64,000 bases of DNA from Stomorhina lunata (taxonomy: Eukaryota > Arthropoda > Insecta > Diptera > Rhiniidae), in the NCBI GenBank assembly GCA_933228675.1, contig OW121744.1, positions 96,705,008-96,769,007 on the forward strand, written 5' to 3'. Each line of letters begins with the position of its first letter. Positions within the stretch are counted from its first letter, which is position 1. Positions 52,398-64,000 of the stretch are shown piece by piece. Under the pieces are notes generated by a model. The model did no database searches. It was given only the letters and a program-made list of their open reading frames with translations, and had not been told where the DNA came from. The position numbers and the translations under genes were made by a program.

Positions 52398-53110
52398 ACT
52401 GGGTTTTTTCAAGTTAAGCTTTGTGGATTATGACTTTCTGAATTTAACATTAGCCCTGGATTGTCTCAGATCTCTGAACGATATGGCTCATTAGTTCGCG
52501 ATGACTTGGTAGATCGATATACTAATCAAGTTGGGATGACACGGCATTTCCAGATGACTCAACAATTTGGGATGACTCAGTAGCTTAGGATGACTCAGCA
52601 GTTCAAAATAACACAGCAGTTCCAGATGACTCATCATCCAATATCAAATATTTCCGGACAAACATGTCAAATCTGCTTTTCATTATTAATAGAACTAAAA
52701 ATGCAGTTGGAGATAACTCGACTGTCTAAGATGACTCAGTGGCTCAATATATGTTCACAAAAACTCAGCAGTTTCAATTTGTCTCAGATCTCTAAACGCC
52801 ATGGCTCATTAGTTGGAGACTACTTAGTAGATCGAGATATTTAGCAAGTTGAGATGACGAAGCAGTTCCGGATGTCCCAGCAATTCAGTATGACTCAGTA
52901 GCTTTAAATGACTCAGCAATTCAAAATAACAAAATTTTTGTGGACAAACATGCCAAATCTGCTTTTCTTTATTGATAGAACTTATAATACAGTTAGAGAT
53001 ATCTTGGCAGTTTAAGATGACTCAGTAGCTCAAGATAAGTCCGCAGTTCCAAATAGCTTAGCATTTTCAGATGAATCAGCAGTCATAACAACAGTTTTGG
53101 GCATAAACCT
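52398..53110 (+). repeat. Degenerate repeat rich in TGACTCA, with a 317-bp tandem duplication
   Basis: Short modules of about 16-25 bp (gatgactcagcagttc and relatives) repeat imperfectly. At a larger scale, 'tctcagatctctgaacg...ggctcattagtt' at 52465 recurs at 52782 (offset about 317), and 'ggacaaacatgtcaaatctg' at 52657 recurs at about 52942 and weakly at 53098. TGACTCA occurs eight times: 52555, 52573, 52591, 52627, 52732, 52891, 52909 and 53018. Open frames here are not convincing. Confidence 0.85.
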
Positions 53111-55270
53111 ACCAAATCTGCTGCTATACTTTGTCAATATAGCTTAAAAATTAGTAAAGAGACATTCGTTTTAAATATCGGTTAGACAGATAATAAATGT
53201 GCTACTACTTGTAAATGGCGGCATCTCCTAATGAAATGGTGAAACGTACCAGATGACATTATCTGGACTTTCCTTAGTCGAGGGTATCTTCAAAAGTATT
53301 AGGTTTGTTGTTGCCCGTTATAAGTAAACCGTGGCATCCCATTCGATTCACAGACTTCGCAATCTAATTAAAACCCACACAAAACATTATGGAAGTTACA
53401 CTTATATTAGGGAGGAAGAGACAGTTACCCAACTCCACTTTTGCATTTCATAGGAACAATTATTGAAAAACAATTTTCTGTACTATTTATCGGATATTTT
53501 GAATTAACATACATTTATGAAAATTAGTCATTTATGTAAAATAGACTAATTTTTTGTATCATCTAGGCGACTCCTCTCAAAAACATTGCATGGGCGTTTA
53601 TTATAATTTACTCCCACACAAACAAGATACAAATAAATAAAATAAGTGAAATAGTAAATGAGTTTTCAGTGTCAACATAATTCTCGTTTTCAATTTCGCT
53701 TAAGTGTTTAGTTAAATAGATTATATTAACTATTGACATTCAAAAGTGGGCGACCCCTTCAAGGTACCATTAAGAGATCAATTGTAGGACTCAGGTGATG
53801 CTGATTAGCCACAATGAAACTGTACCGGAAGTGGGATACAAATCTAACCAAAACAGTTACGATATTTGAACCATAATTTGAACTATAACTTGAGGTATTA
53901 GATAATTGTAAACTAAATAGGAAACTGACCTAGGGCTTAATTTAGAATTAGGCCTGAACTTGTATAATGTTTTCAGTTCGTTGTATATCTATATATTTTA
54001 ACTTCTTTCCCCTCTCTATTTTATAATGATATTATTTCGTGTGTACTTAAGTGGCAAAAAGTGTCTCTGTGTAAGTATTTAGGTAAGTGTGTTGAGAAGG
54101 TGAAAAATTTCAAACATTATACGTTGTGAATTTTAAATTAAGCAAATTAGAAGTGATAAAAAGTTGAGATGAACATAAATACACATAGATGAACATCACA
54201 ACAAAAAAAAAAAAACACTAGACAAATTGTGTTGTATGATATGATATGAAGCTAACTGACTGCCACTGCTCTAATTTTCCCTGCAACATCAAAAATTGTG
54301 TGTAATATTTCAAAAGATATTTCAACTTTTTCCCTATACTCTTCCAATTTGCTATTTAGTAAGATAAAAACAAAAAGTTAAAAAAAAACACAATTTTAAT
54401 GTTTATAAATTAACCATGAGATTTCCCTTTTTTACCTAGAATTATTTAAACAAAAAATAAAAAAATAGAAAGAATATGAAACCAGTAAAAAATTTTGAAA
54501 TGCAGACTCAGCCAAAGCCGGAAGAAGCCTTGAGGTATTAATATTAAAGGGCGTCAGAGATATTATGTGTTCAAAATTTTTAATGAATGACAGGCAACAG
54601 GTTGTAAAGGCAGAATCAGCAGCAAACGGCAGCAAAAATCCTAAAACAAGTAAAATGTGTTTGTAGTAGTACGAATTATGTGTATGTATAAGAGTTCTCT
54701 TACAGTTGTGTTGGTTGGTTTTAGATTGTAATATTAGTATTATTACAATAACCTGCCAAAGATAAACTTCTCAGGTGTGAAAATTAAAAGCCTTTTCATT
54801 TTCTCTAAGTTTTACTAATTTTTCTCATTTGTTAGTAAGTGTGAGCCTTTTGTTAAACTTTTGTTGGTGTGTGTTTGTATTTGTGTGTGAGTCTAAATTA
54901 AAGTATAGCTTAATGAGCATATTTATTTTAATTAGTTAAGGGATCTAAGAGCTTGAGAATTTATTTTTTTAAAACAAAATTATAATAATGATGTTTTGTA
55001 ATTTTTTCCGTTTTTTTCATTTTTGCTTAGTCCTGTTTTATTTCAAGAAAAAAGGTTGCAAAAATAAATGAAATTTTTATTTAGGGAGGGATATTTTTAA
55101 TTATACCTTTTTATAGGTGGGTTAAAATACAGAGAATTAATATTAATCTATAGATATTTTTTAATGAAAAATTTTAAAATGAACCGGGAATTAAGGAGAA
55201 TTAAAGATATTATGAAGAAGCGTGGCGGAAGGGCTAAAGGATAATATAAAGATAAAGAACAAGAATAATA
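53111..55270. other. AT-rich spacer, no gene seen
   Basis: Mostly unique AT-rich DNA. GT-rich runs lie near 54060-54095 and 54865-54890, and a poly-A run near 54206-54219. The 67-codon minus-strand frame at 54432-54635 is unsupported. Confidence 0.55.
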
Positions 55271-56150
55271 AGAGAAATATTAAAATTTGTCTCTATAGAC
55301 AAATTTGGGACAAAAATGTGTCTATATAGACCAACTTGGAATGAAAAATTGTCAAATCTGCGAAAAAAAATTTAACTATATAAACAAATTTGTGACAAAA
55401 TTTGTCTATTTACACAAATTTGGGACAAAAATTTGTCTATATTGACAAATTTGGGACAAAAATTTGTCTATATAGACAAATTTGGGACAAAAATTTGTCT
55501 ATATAGACAAATTTGGGACAAAAATTTGTCTATATAGACAAATTTGGGACAAAAATTTGTCTATATAGACAAATTTGGGACAAAAATTTGTCTATATAGA
55601 CAAATTTGGAACAAAAATTTGTCTATATAGACAAATTTGGGACAAAAATTTGTCTATATAGACAAATTTGGGACAAAAATTTGTCTATATAGACAAATTT
55701 GGGACAAAAATTTGTCTATATAGACAAATTTGGGACAAAAATTTGTCTATATAGACAAATTTGGGACAAAAATTTGTCTATATAGACAAATTTGGGACAA
55801 AAATTTGTCTATATAGACAAATTTGGGACAAAAATTTGTCTATATAGACAAATTTGGGACAAAAATTTGTCTATATAGACGAATTTGGGACAAAAATTCG
55901 TCCATATAGACAAATTTGGGACAAAAATTTGTCTATATAGACAAATTTGGGACAAAAATTTGTCTATATAGACAAATTTGGGACAAAAACTTGTCTATAT
56001 AGACAAATTTGGGACAAAAATTTGTCTATATAGACATATTTGGAACAAAAATTAATCTATATAGACAAATTTAGGACAAAAATTTGTCTATTAAGACAAA
56101 TTTGGTACAAAACTTTGTCTATGTAGACAAATTTCGGACAAACATTTTTC
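55271..56150 (+). repeat. Satellite G (GGGAC type): 31-bp repeat
   Basis: Unit is 31 bp (example 55501-55531): the perfect 18-bp palindrome TTTGTCTATATAGACAAA plus TTTGGGACAAAAA. About 24 good units span 55370-56110. Edges are diverged and merge on the right into satellite H. In one unit (55874-55904) both arms changed together (GACGAATT and AATTCGTC), a compensatory pair that preserves the palindrome. Confidence 0.95.
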
Positions 56151-57885
56151 TATTTGGGACAAATTTTTTTATATATAAACAAATTTTGTTTAAAATTTTT
56201 CTAAACAGACAAATTTAGGTCGAAAATGTTTTTATATAAACAATTTTTATTCGAAAATTTTTTGATATAGAAAAATGTTAGTAGAAAATTTTTCACTACA
56301 GGTAAATTTTGGTCAAAAGTTGATCGAAAGTTTTTCTATCTAGAAAAATTTTGATCGAAAGATTTTCTATTTAGAAAAATTTTGATCAAAAATATCTCTA
56401 TATAAATTTTTCTATCTAAAACAAATTTTGGTCGAACGTTTTTCTATCTAAAAAAATTTTGGTCAAACATTTTTCTATATATAGAAAAATTTCGGTAGAA
56501 CATTTTTCTATATAGAAAACTTTCGGTTGAAGATTTTTCTATATAGAAAAATTTTGGTCGAAGATTTTTCCATATAGAAAAATTTTGGTCAAACATTTTT
56601 CTATACAGAAAATTTTTGGTGATAATCTTTTCTATATAGAAAAATTTTGGTGAAAATCTTTTCTAAATAGAAAAATTTTTCATAAAAAATTTTTCATAAA
56701 AATGAAAAATTTTTGATATTTAAATTTTTTTTAAAGAAAAAATTTTGATATTTTATATTTCTAAAGAGAAATTTTTGATATTTTATATCTTTCTATAGAA
56801 AATTTTAGATATTTTAAATTTTCCTATAAAAACATTTTTGATATCTTAAATTTTTCTATTGAAAAATTTTTCATATTTAAAATTTTTCTATACAAAAATT
56901 TTTCAGATTTTAAATCTTTTTATAGAAAAATTTTTTCATATTTTAAATTTTTCTGTAGAAAAAATTTGCTTAAAAATGTTTTTATGTAGAAAAATTGTTT
57001 CAATAAAAAAAATTTTGATATTTTAAATTTTTCTATTGAAAAATTTTTCATATTTAAAATTTTTCTATAGAAGAATTGTTCATTTTTAATTTTTGTATTT
57101 TAAATTTTCATATTTTAAATTTTTCTATAGAAACAATTTTTAATATTTTAAATTTTTATATAGAAAAATTTTTGATATTTTAAATTTAAAAAATTTTTCC
57201 ATAGAAAAGTTTTCGATATTTTAAATTTTTCTATAGACAAATATTTGATATCTTCATTTGTCTATAGAGCAACTTTTGATATTTAAAATATTTATATAGA
57301 AAAGTTTTTCATATTTTAATTTTTTCTATAAAAAAATTTTTCATTTTTTTTTTAACAGAAAAAGTTTTCATATTTTAAATTTTTCTATAGAAAAATTTTT
57401 CATATTTTTAATTTATATATAGAAAAATTCTTAATATTTTAAATTCTTCTATAGAAAAGTTTTTGATATTTTTAATTTTTCTATATAAAAGTTTTAGATA
57501 TTTGAAATGTTTCTATAGGAAGATTCTTGATATTTTAAATTTTTCTAGAGAAACATTTTTAATATTTGATATATCCCACTTCTCTCTAGAAAAATGTTTG
57601 ATTTCTTAAAATTTTCTATAAAAAAATGTTTGGTATTCTAAATTTTTCCATAGAAAAATTGTTGATATTTTAAAATTTGTGTATAGAAAAATTTTGACAA
57701 AAATTTTTCTATATAGACAAATTTTGACAAACATTTTTCAATATAGACAAATTTCGACACAAATTTTTCCATATAGACAAATTTTGACAAAAAATTTTCT
57801 ATATAGACAAATTTTGACGAAAATTTGAAAAAATTCTAGCAGAAAATTTTTCTATGTACACAAATTTTGGTCGAGAAATTTTCTA
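56151..57885. repeat. Satellite H: degenerate 31-bp repeat
   Basis: Units of about 31 bp combine TTTTTCTATAGAAAAA with GATATTTTAAA (best at 57000-57670), or, at the left (56300-56640), CTATATAGAAAAATTTTGGTCGAA units close to satellite I. The last 150 bp (57690-57850) revert to CTATATAGACAAATTTTGACAAA, a G-like type. It looks like a mixed, old array. Confidence 0.85.
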
Positions 57886-59165
57886 GATGTAATGTAGGAT
57901 AATAATTTTTTTATTAAAATTAAGAACGAAAATTAGATAAATAGAAGAAAGAGAATATTATGGGAAAAGTTTTTACTCTGTGCATTCGAGGAAATCCTTT
58001 AAATTAAATCCTTGCATACTAATTTTCTTTGTTTTAAACTAAAACCAAAAATACCACAAATTTTCTTCAAAACTTTTTATTTTATAAAAAAGTCACTTTA
58101 ACCATTTCCTGAATTTATTTATACCAAATTAATAAAACTAACAAATACCTATAAAACTTTCTTGATTTCTGTAATCTCTCAAAACACGCTTCAAAAACTT
58201 CAAAATTTCTTGATAAAATATCTAAGTATTTTAATGTCCCACACTAACCCTTTAAGTAGGCTTCATTTTCGTAATAATTTTCAAAAACAAAAAAACATTA
58301 AAATTAGAGAAGAAACGACCCAGCAACCTCAACTGATAATAAAAACCACAAATTTATGTTATACCAAAATAATTTTATTTGTCCTAAACCTTTTTATGTG
58401 ACCAAAATCCTTTTAAAACCAATCGTGCTTATAAGTTTGTTTCCTTTTCATTATCATAGAACGACAAGTACCGCTCGAAACATTTGGACTTAATTTCTGA
58501 AAATATGTTTTAGTATTTTTGAAACATAATTTTTCCTTTTCATTTTTTTTCTTTTTGGTTGGCAAATGTAAAAAAATATGACCTTACTTAAGCTAATTTC
58601 ATATGTAGGAGACTCCTCTTACAAAAGGTCAGTCAGTCGTGTGTAAGTGTTTTTCCTTTCATTCTTTAATTTGTTTGACAATACAAAAATTATGGATTTG
58701 ATTGAAAAGATACGAGAACTATTTATAAAGTTTTTGGTAAATTTTGGAGAGAAATACAATAAAATATGTTCCAAAAAACAAATAAATAAAAAACGAAAAA
58801 CATGTGTCTTTTTTTCGTTTGCTGTTTGTAGTGATTAAGTTAATGAATTGTCCTGATTTATAAAGAGTCCTTCAGAGTTTTAAGGGGATTTGAGAAGTTA
58901 ATGAGGAGTGAATAATTCTATTGTTCCCTGAATCATGTACCATAGTGGGTGATTGTCCAAAAGTCAATACTTATATAAGTTTGAATTTCATTTGTGAATT
59001 TAATTGAAGATGTTGAGTTCATAAATTATTGAAGGATCATTGAAGTATATTTTGCTCTATTTAAAATAAATTAAAAAGGTCATTCAAGGTACTTAAGCAT
59101 TTTTTTAAGTGCTTTTTAATATCTCTATATATCAAAAATTTGAACCTAAATTCAATAAATATAAT
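57886..59165. other. AT-rich spacer, no gene seen
   Basis: Unique AT-rich DNA. Frames at 58162-58401 (79 codons) and 58647-58838 (63 codons) are Lys/Asn/Phe-rich with no recognised domain. Confidence 0.5.
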
Positions 59166-60880
59166 TAAAAATTGGATCAAAATTTTCGACCAAATTTTTT
59201 CCATATAGAAAATTTTTCGACCAAATTTTTTCTATATAGAAAAATTTTTGACCAAATTTTTTTTATAAAGAAAAATTTTCGACAAAATTTTTTCTATATA
59301 GAAAAATTTTGTTCAAAAAATTTTGGTGAAAAATTTTGGTCAAAAATTGTTCTATATAGGAAAATTTTGGTCAAAAATTTTTCTATATAGAAAAATTTTG
59401 GTCAAAAATTGTTCTATATAGGAAAATTTTTGACCAAAATTTTTCTATATAGAAACATTTTTGACCAAAATTTTTCTATATAGAAAAATTTTTGACCAAA
59501 ATCTTTTTATATAGAAAAATTTTTGAACAAAATTTTTCTATATAGAAAAATTTTTGACCAAAATTTTTGACCAAAATTTTTCTACATAGACAAATTTTTT
59601 ACCAAAATTTTTCTATATAGAAAAATTTTTGACTAAAATTTTTCTATATAGAAAAATTTTTGACCAAAATTTTTCTATATAGAAAAATTTTTGACCAAAA
59701 TTTTTCTATATAGAAAAATTTTTGACCAAAATTTTTCTATATAGAAAAATTTTTGACCAAAATTTTTCTATATAGAAAAATTTTTGACCAAAATTTTTCT
59801 ATATAGAAAAATTTTTGACCAAAATTTTTCTATATAGAAAAATTTTTGACCAAAATTTTTCTATATAGAAAAATTTTTGACCAAAATTTTTCTATATAGA
59901 AAAATTTTTGACCAAAATTTTTCTATATAGAAAAATTTTTGACCAAAATTTTTCTATATAGAAAAATTTTTGACCCAAATTTTTCTATATAGAAAAATTT
60001 TTGACCAAAATTTTTCTATATAGAAAAATTTTTGACCAAAATTTTTCTATATAGAAAAATTTTTGACCAAAATTTTTCTAATAGAAAAATTTTTGACCAA
60101 AATTTTTCTATATAGAAAAATTTTTGACCAAAATTTTTCTATATAGAAAAATTTTTGACCAAAATTTTTCTATATAGAAAAATTTTTGACCAAAATTTTT
60201 CTATATAGAAAAATTTTCGACCAAAATTTTTCTATATAGAAAAATTTTTGACCAAAATTTTTCTATATAGAAAAATTTTTGACCAAAATTTTTCTGTATA
60301 GAAAAATTTTTGACCAAAATTTTTCTATATAGAAAAATTTTTGACCAAAATTTTTCTGTATAGAAAAATTTTTGACCAAAATTTTTCTGTATAGAAAAAT
60401 TTTTGACCAAAATTTTTCTGTATGGAAAAATTTTTGACCAAAATTTTTCTGTATAGAAAAATTTTTGACCAAAATTTTTCTATATAGAAAAATTTTTGAC
60501 CAAAATTTTTCTATATAGAAAAATTTTTGACCAAAATTTTTCTATATAGAAAAATTTTTGACCAAAATTTTTCTATATAGAAAAATTTTTGACCAAAATT
60601 TTTCTATATAGAAAAATTTTTGACCAAAATTTTTCTATATAGAAAAATTTTTGACCAAAATTTTTCTATATAGAAAAATTTTTGACCAAAATTTTTCTAT
60701 ATAGAAAAATTTTTGACCAAAATTTTTCTATATAGAAAAATTTTTGACCAAAATTTTTCTATATAGAAAAATTTTTGACCAAAATTTTTCTATATAGAAT
60801 ATTTTTTGACCAAAATTTTTCTATGTAGAATATTTTTTGACCAAAATTTTTCTATATAGAAAAATTTTTGACCAAAAAAA
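59166..60880 (+). repeat. Satellite I (GACCAAAA type): 31-bp repeat, about 55 units
   Basis: Unit is 31 bp (example 59641-59671): the 18-bp palindrome TTTTTCTATATAGAAAAA plus TTTTTGACCAAAA. Highly uniform from 59640 to 60780. Near the left end (about 59305-59425) three or four units are inverted (TTTTGGTCAAAA). Open frames on either strand here are the repeat read in rotating phase. Confidence 0.96.
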
Positions 60881-62014
60881 AATAAAAAATAATTTTAAAA
60901 TTTAATTTAAAATTTAAATTCAAGATTAAATTTTTAAAATTCAAATAACAATAAATTTAATAAAATATGCATTAAGAATATAATATAGTATTACATTGTC
61001 CCGAATCATTCAATCACATTTATTCGTCAGTTTTTGCCTTCTGTTTCTAACAAAAGAAGTGCGTGTTGACTTTTCCAAATACTTTTTTTCTCGCAGACTT
61101 TCTCATAGAAACCCCCATTTTTCAGCCCCCAATTCCTGTTGAACTTTATGAATAACTACTTTATAATTTCATGCTGTTAACCAGTACTTTTAGCCTGATT
61201 ATATTTTAACTTTTCTTTTTCAATTTGGTAAAGAAAAACGAAAATGTAACCAACTATTTTTGGTTTGCATCAATGGCTTCACATCCGTTTAGGAACGTGT
61301 CTCGTATGTCCTGGACATGTGTAGAAAACCACGTTATGTTCGAATTATTCACTTGTTCCTAATACAGTGGGCGTTATAAATAAGAAAGAAAAAAAATAAA
61401 AAAAGGTTTTCTGTAATAGCGATAACAATAACTTGAAATATTTTCAAAATACAATGAAAAAAAGAGAAACACAAGTCGTTGACTGCGTGTTTCTGACAAC
61501 AAAAGTCCAAATATTGTAAAGGGCCAAATGCTACAATTACATACATTTTCATTAGATTAAGAAATTATAAGTATATGGTAAAAGCTTGCAAAACAAACGG
61601 TATTTAGTAAGGGCAGAAAAGCTTTAAGGACAAATAGACTGAAAATGACATTCCCATGAAATGTTAATCGAAAATGCATTAATAATGTATTATCCCATTC
61701 GAGTTGGGAGCACGTGCCCTGGTATTTACATTAATTACATATTAAAAAAGTTTATTTTTATTGTTTTATTGGAGTTGAATGACTGTCTTTTCAATTACTC
61801 GGTAACGCATGTGAAAATATATATTTTATATAATTTTTGTATAAATAAAGACATTTTTCAATCTATGTATACAATTACTTACTTCTGTTCAATTTAAATT
61901 ACATAATTTCTATTGTGTTGCGTTTAACCCACCCACAATACTAATATACATAATTATTAAAATTTTTAATTGTATCCAATTTTCGAAATTCGAAACAACA
62001 TTTTATTTCATTAA
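60881..62014. other. AT-rich spacer between inverted satellite I arrays, no gene seen
   Basis: Unique AT-rich DNA, starting with a poly-A/AAT-rich patch (60875-60960). The 67- and 78-codon frames at 61349-61552 (minus) and 61661-61897 (plus) have no recognised domain. Confidence 0.55.
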
Positions 62015-63360
62015 CAAATTTGGTCGAAAATTTTTGTATCCAGAAAAATTTAATCGAAAGTTTTTCTACATAGAAAAAATTTGGTAGAAAATGTTTCTAC
62101 ATTGAAAAAAATCGGTGGAAAATTTTTCTGAATAAAAACAAATTTGTCGAAAATTTTTCTATATAGAAAAATTTTGGTAGAAAATTTTAGTAGAATTTTA
62201 GTCGAAAATTTTTTTGTATAGAAAAATTTAGTCGAAAATTTTTCTAATTATATAGAAAAAATTTGGTCGAAAATTTATCAATATTGAAAAATTTTGGTAG
62301 AAAAATTTCTACCATAGTAAAAAATTTTCAATATAGACAAATTTTGGTCAAAAATTTTTCTATATAGAAAAATTTTGGTCAAAAATTTTTCTATATAGAA
62401 AAATTTTGGTCAAAAATTTTTCTATATAGAAAAATTTTGGTCAAAAATTTTTCTATATAGAAAAATTTTGGTCAAAAATTTTTCTATATAGAAAAATTTT
62501 GGTCAAAAATTTTTCTATATAGAAAAATTTTGGTCAAAAATTTTTCTATATAGAAAAATTTTGGTCAAAAATTTTTCTATATAGAAAAATTTTGGTCAAA
62601 AATTTTTCTATATAGAAAAATTTTGGTCAAAAATTTTTCTATATAGAAAAATTTTGGTCAAAAATTTTTCTATATAGAAAAATTTTGGTCAAAAATTTTT
62701 CTATATAGAAAAATTTTGGTCAAAAATTTTTCTATATAGAAAAATTTTGGTCAAAAATTTTTCTATATAGAAAAATTTTGGTCAAAAATTTTTCTATATA
62801 GAAAAATTTTGGTCAAAAATTTTTCTATATAGAAAAATTTTGGTCAAAAATTTTTCTATATAGAAAAATTTTGGTCAAAAATTTTTCTATATAGAAAAAT
62901 TTTGGTCAAAAATTTTTCTATATAGAAAAATTTTGGTCAAAAATTTTTCTATATAGAAAAATTTTGGTCAAAAATTTTTCTATATAGAAAAATTTTGGTC
63001 AAAAATTTTTCTATACAGAAAAATTTTGGTCAAAAATTTTTCCATACAGAAAAATTTTGGTCAAAAATTTTTCTATACAGAAAAATTTTGGTCAAAATTT
63101 TTTCTATATAGAAAAATTTTAGTCAAAATTTTTTCTATATAGAAAAATTTTGGTCAAAATTTTTTCTATATAGAAAAATTTTGGTCAATAATTTTTCTAT
63201 ATAGAAAAATTTTGGTCATTAATTATTCTATATAGAAAAATTTTATTCAAAAATTTTTCTATATAGAAAAAATTAGGTCGAAAAATTTTTGGTCGAAAAA
63301 TTTTTGGTTGAAAAATTTTTGGCCGAAAATTTTGGTATATAGAAAAATTTTGGTCGAAAA
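62015..63360 (-). repeat. Satellite I in opposite orientation: 31-bp repeat
   Basis: The unit (example 62521-62551; TTTTGGTCAAAA plus TTTTTCTATATAGAAAAA) is the exact reverse complement of that at 59166-60880. It is uniform from 62335 to 63000, with degenerate edges (62015-62330 and 63200-63360). Confidence 0.96.
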
Positions 63361-63679
63361 TTTTTTTGCTTAGAAAACAATAATGCGAGGTTTTCGATCT
63401 ATCTAAAAGTACTCCTCCTGAAGATTGTGGTCTAACCAACCATCGAAACGCTTCGAATAATTGGTTGTCCTTACAAAAATTTTTTAGCATTCATCAATAA
63501 ACTGTCTATTACATTAATAAATAAAATAGACTGGGATCAAATGCGAATAGTTTTTACTTTTGAATAATATTAATATCCCCACAATTTTGTAAATTTTTTA
63601 AATTAAATTTATATTTTAACTGAAAAGAAAAAATTACCACGCCCACTTATTTTGAATTATCTGATTTCGGAAAACGGAT
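63361..63679. other. Spacer, no gene supported
   Basis: A short balanced-composition stretch (63375-63480) reads on the minus strand as part of a 97-codon frame that continues into the satellite. The non-repeat part includes FEAFRWLVRPQSSGGVLLD, which I do not recognise. It may be a fragment of a transposon or chance. Confidence 0.35.
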
Positions 63680-64000
63680 ATTAGTAATGTTTGACGATAT
63701 GTGATAAAAAATTGACCTTGTTGACAATTTTTTTGATGATTAATGGTAATTGTTTGATGATTGACTAACAATTGTTTGACGATTGTTTGATATATGTCTG
63801 ATTATAGTTTGACGACTGTACCAAGATTGTTTTAAGACTTTTGTAGATTAATGCTTAACGATTGTTTTTTTTTGATTGTTTGACGATTTAATGACTGGCG
63901 GACGTTTGACGGTTGTTTGTACTTTTTAACGATTATTTTTATATTGTTTGACAACTGTTTGATAGTTGTTTGATTATTTTAAGATTTTTGATGACTGTTT
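63680..64000 (+). repeat. Degenerate GATTGTTTGACGA-type minisatellite, cut by window end
   Basis: TTGTTTGA, TGTTTGACGATTG and close variants recur about fifteen times at irregular 11-25 bp spacing. The array continues past the window edge. Confidence 0.7.

Noticed and set aside
59172..60472. Open frames encoding FSIQKNFGQKFFY-type repeats
   Set aside because: They are satellite I read in rotating phase. There is no unique sequence, start context or splice structure.

Overview
The window looks like repeat-dominated nuclear DNA of a fly (Diptera, Brachycera; probably a calyptrate such as a blowfly or house-fly relative). This rests on very AT-rich spacers with GAT, TGT and GT microsatellites, a decayed Ty3/gypsy reverse transcriptase, and interspersed repeats carrying 'gggagctatggtcaaatg', 'ggacggacggaca' and 'ggtggtgaagggtataaaaa' motifs that I recognise as common in fly genomes. 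The species assignment is inference. I found no intact protein-coding gene, tRNA, rRNA or CRISPR array. The open frames present are either readings through tandem repeats or short chance frames.

Layout: roughly 40 of the 64 kb is tandem repeat, in separate blocks divided by about 0.7-2.1 kb AT-rich spacers. Satellite A (unit centred on TTTCCTATAAAAATAGGAAA) is at 0.9-4.6, 16.9-19.3 (decayed) and 20.3-23.2 kb. Satellite B (CATTAT plus CTATAG) is at 6.7-10.4 kb. Degenerate satellite C (CTGTAG/CGATAT) is at 13.0-15.7 kb. Satellite D (AACG, then ATCG) is at 24.6-32.3 kb and is in the opposite orientation at 36.1-37.7 kb, continuing as a 32-bp version to 40.5 kb. Satellite E (CATTAG) is at 33.5-35.0 kb. 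Satellite F (CTCTTCCCACTGAAGA) is at 48.7-49.4 kb. Satellites G and H are at 55.3-57.9 kb. Satellite I (GACCAAAA) is at 59.2-60.9 kb and inverted at 62.0-63.4 kb. Unrelated arrays are a TCTG tetranucleotide (11.7-12.2 kb), a 17-bp palindromic TATA-rich satellite (45.8-47.4 kb), a 177-copy 11-bp AGAACAGAACT array (50.4-52.4 kb), a degenerate repeat rich in TGACTCA (52.4-53.1 kb) and a degenerate TTGTTTGACGA-like tract at the right end.

The main observation is that at least eight satellites with different sequences keep the same 31-bp unit length and nearly all carry a strong dyad (TTTTTCTATAGAAAAA, TTTTTCTATATAGAAAAA, TTTGTCTATATAGACAAA or TTTCCTAT/ATAGGAAA). Length and dyad symmetry are conserved while the rest varies. 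Several units visibly consist of two diverged 15-17-bp half-units. Twin arrays occur in opposite orientation, blocks are inverted inside arrays, and single hairpin loops have flipped. Together these point to hairpin- or cruciform-driven rearrangement and to exchange between non-adjacent arrays.

The only gene-derived material is a nested transposon cluster at 42.1-45.8 kb. It holds an unidentified decayed coding remnant, a 795-bp insertion flanked by a 12-bp direct repeat, an interspersed element with inverted ends, and a broken gypsy pol fragment.
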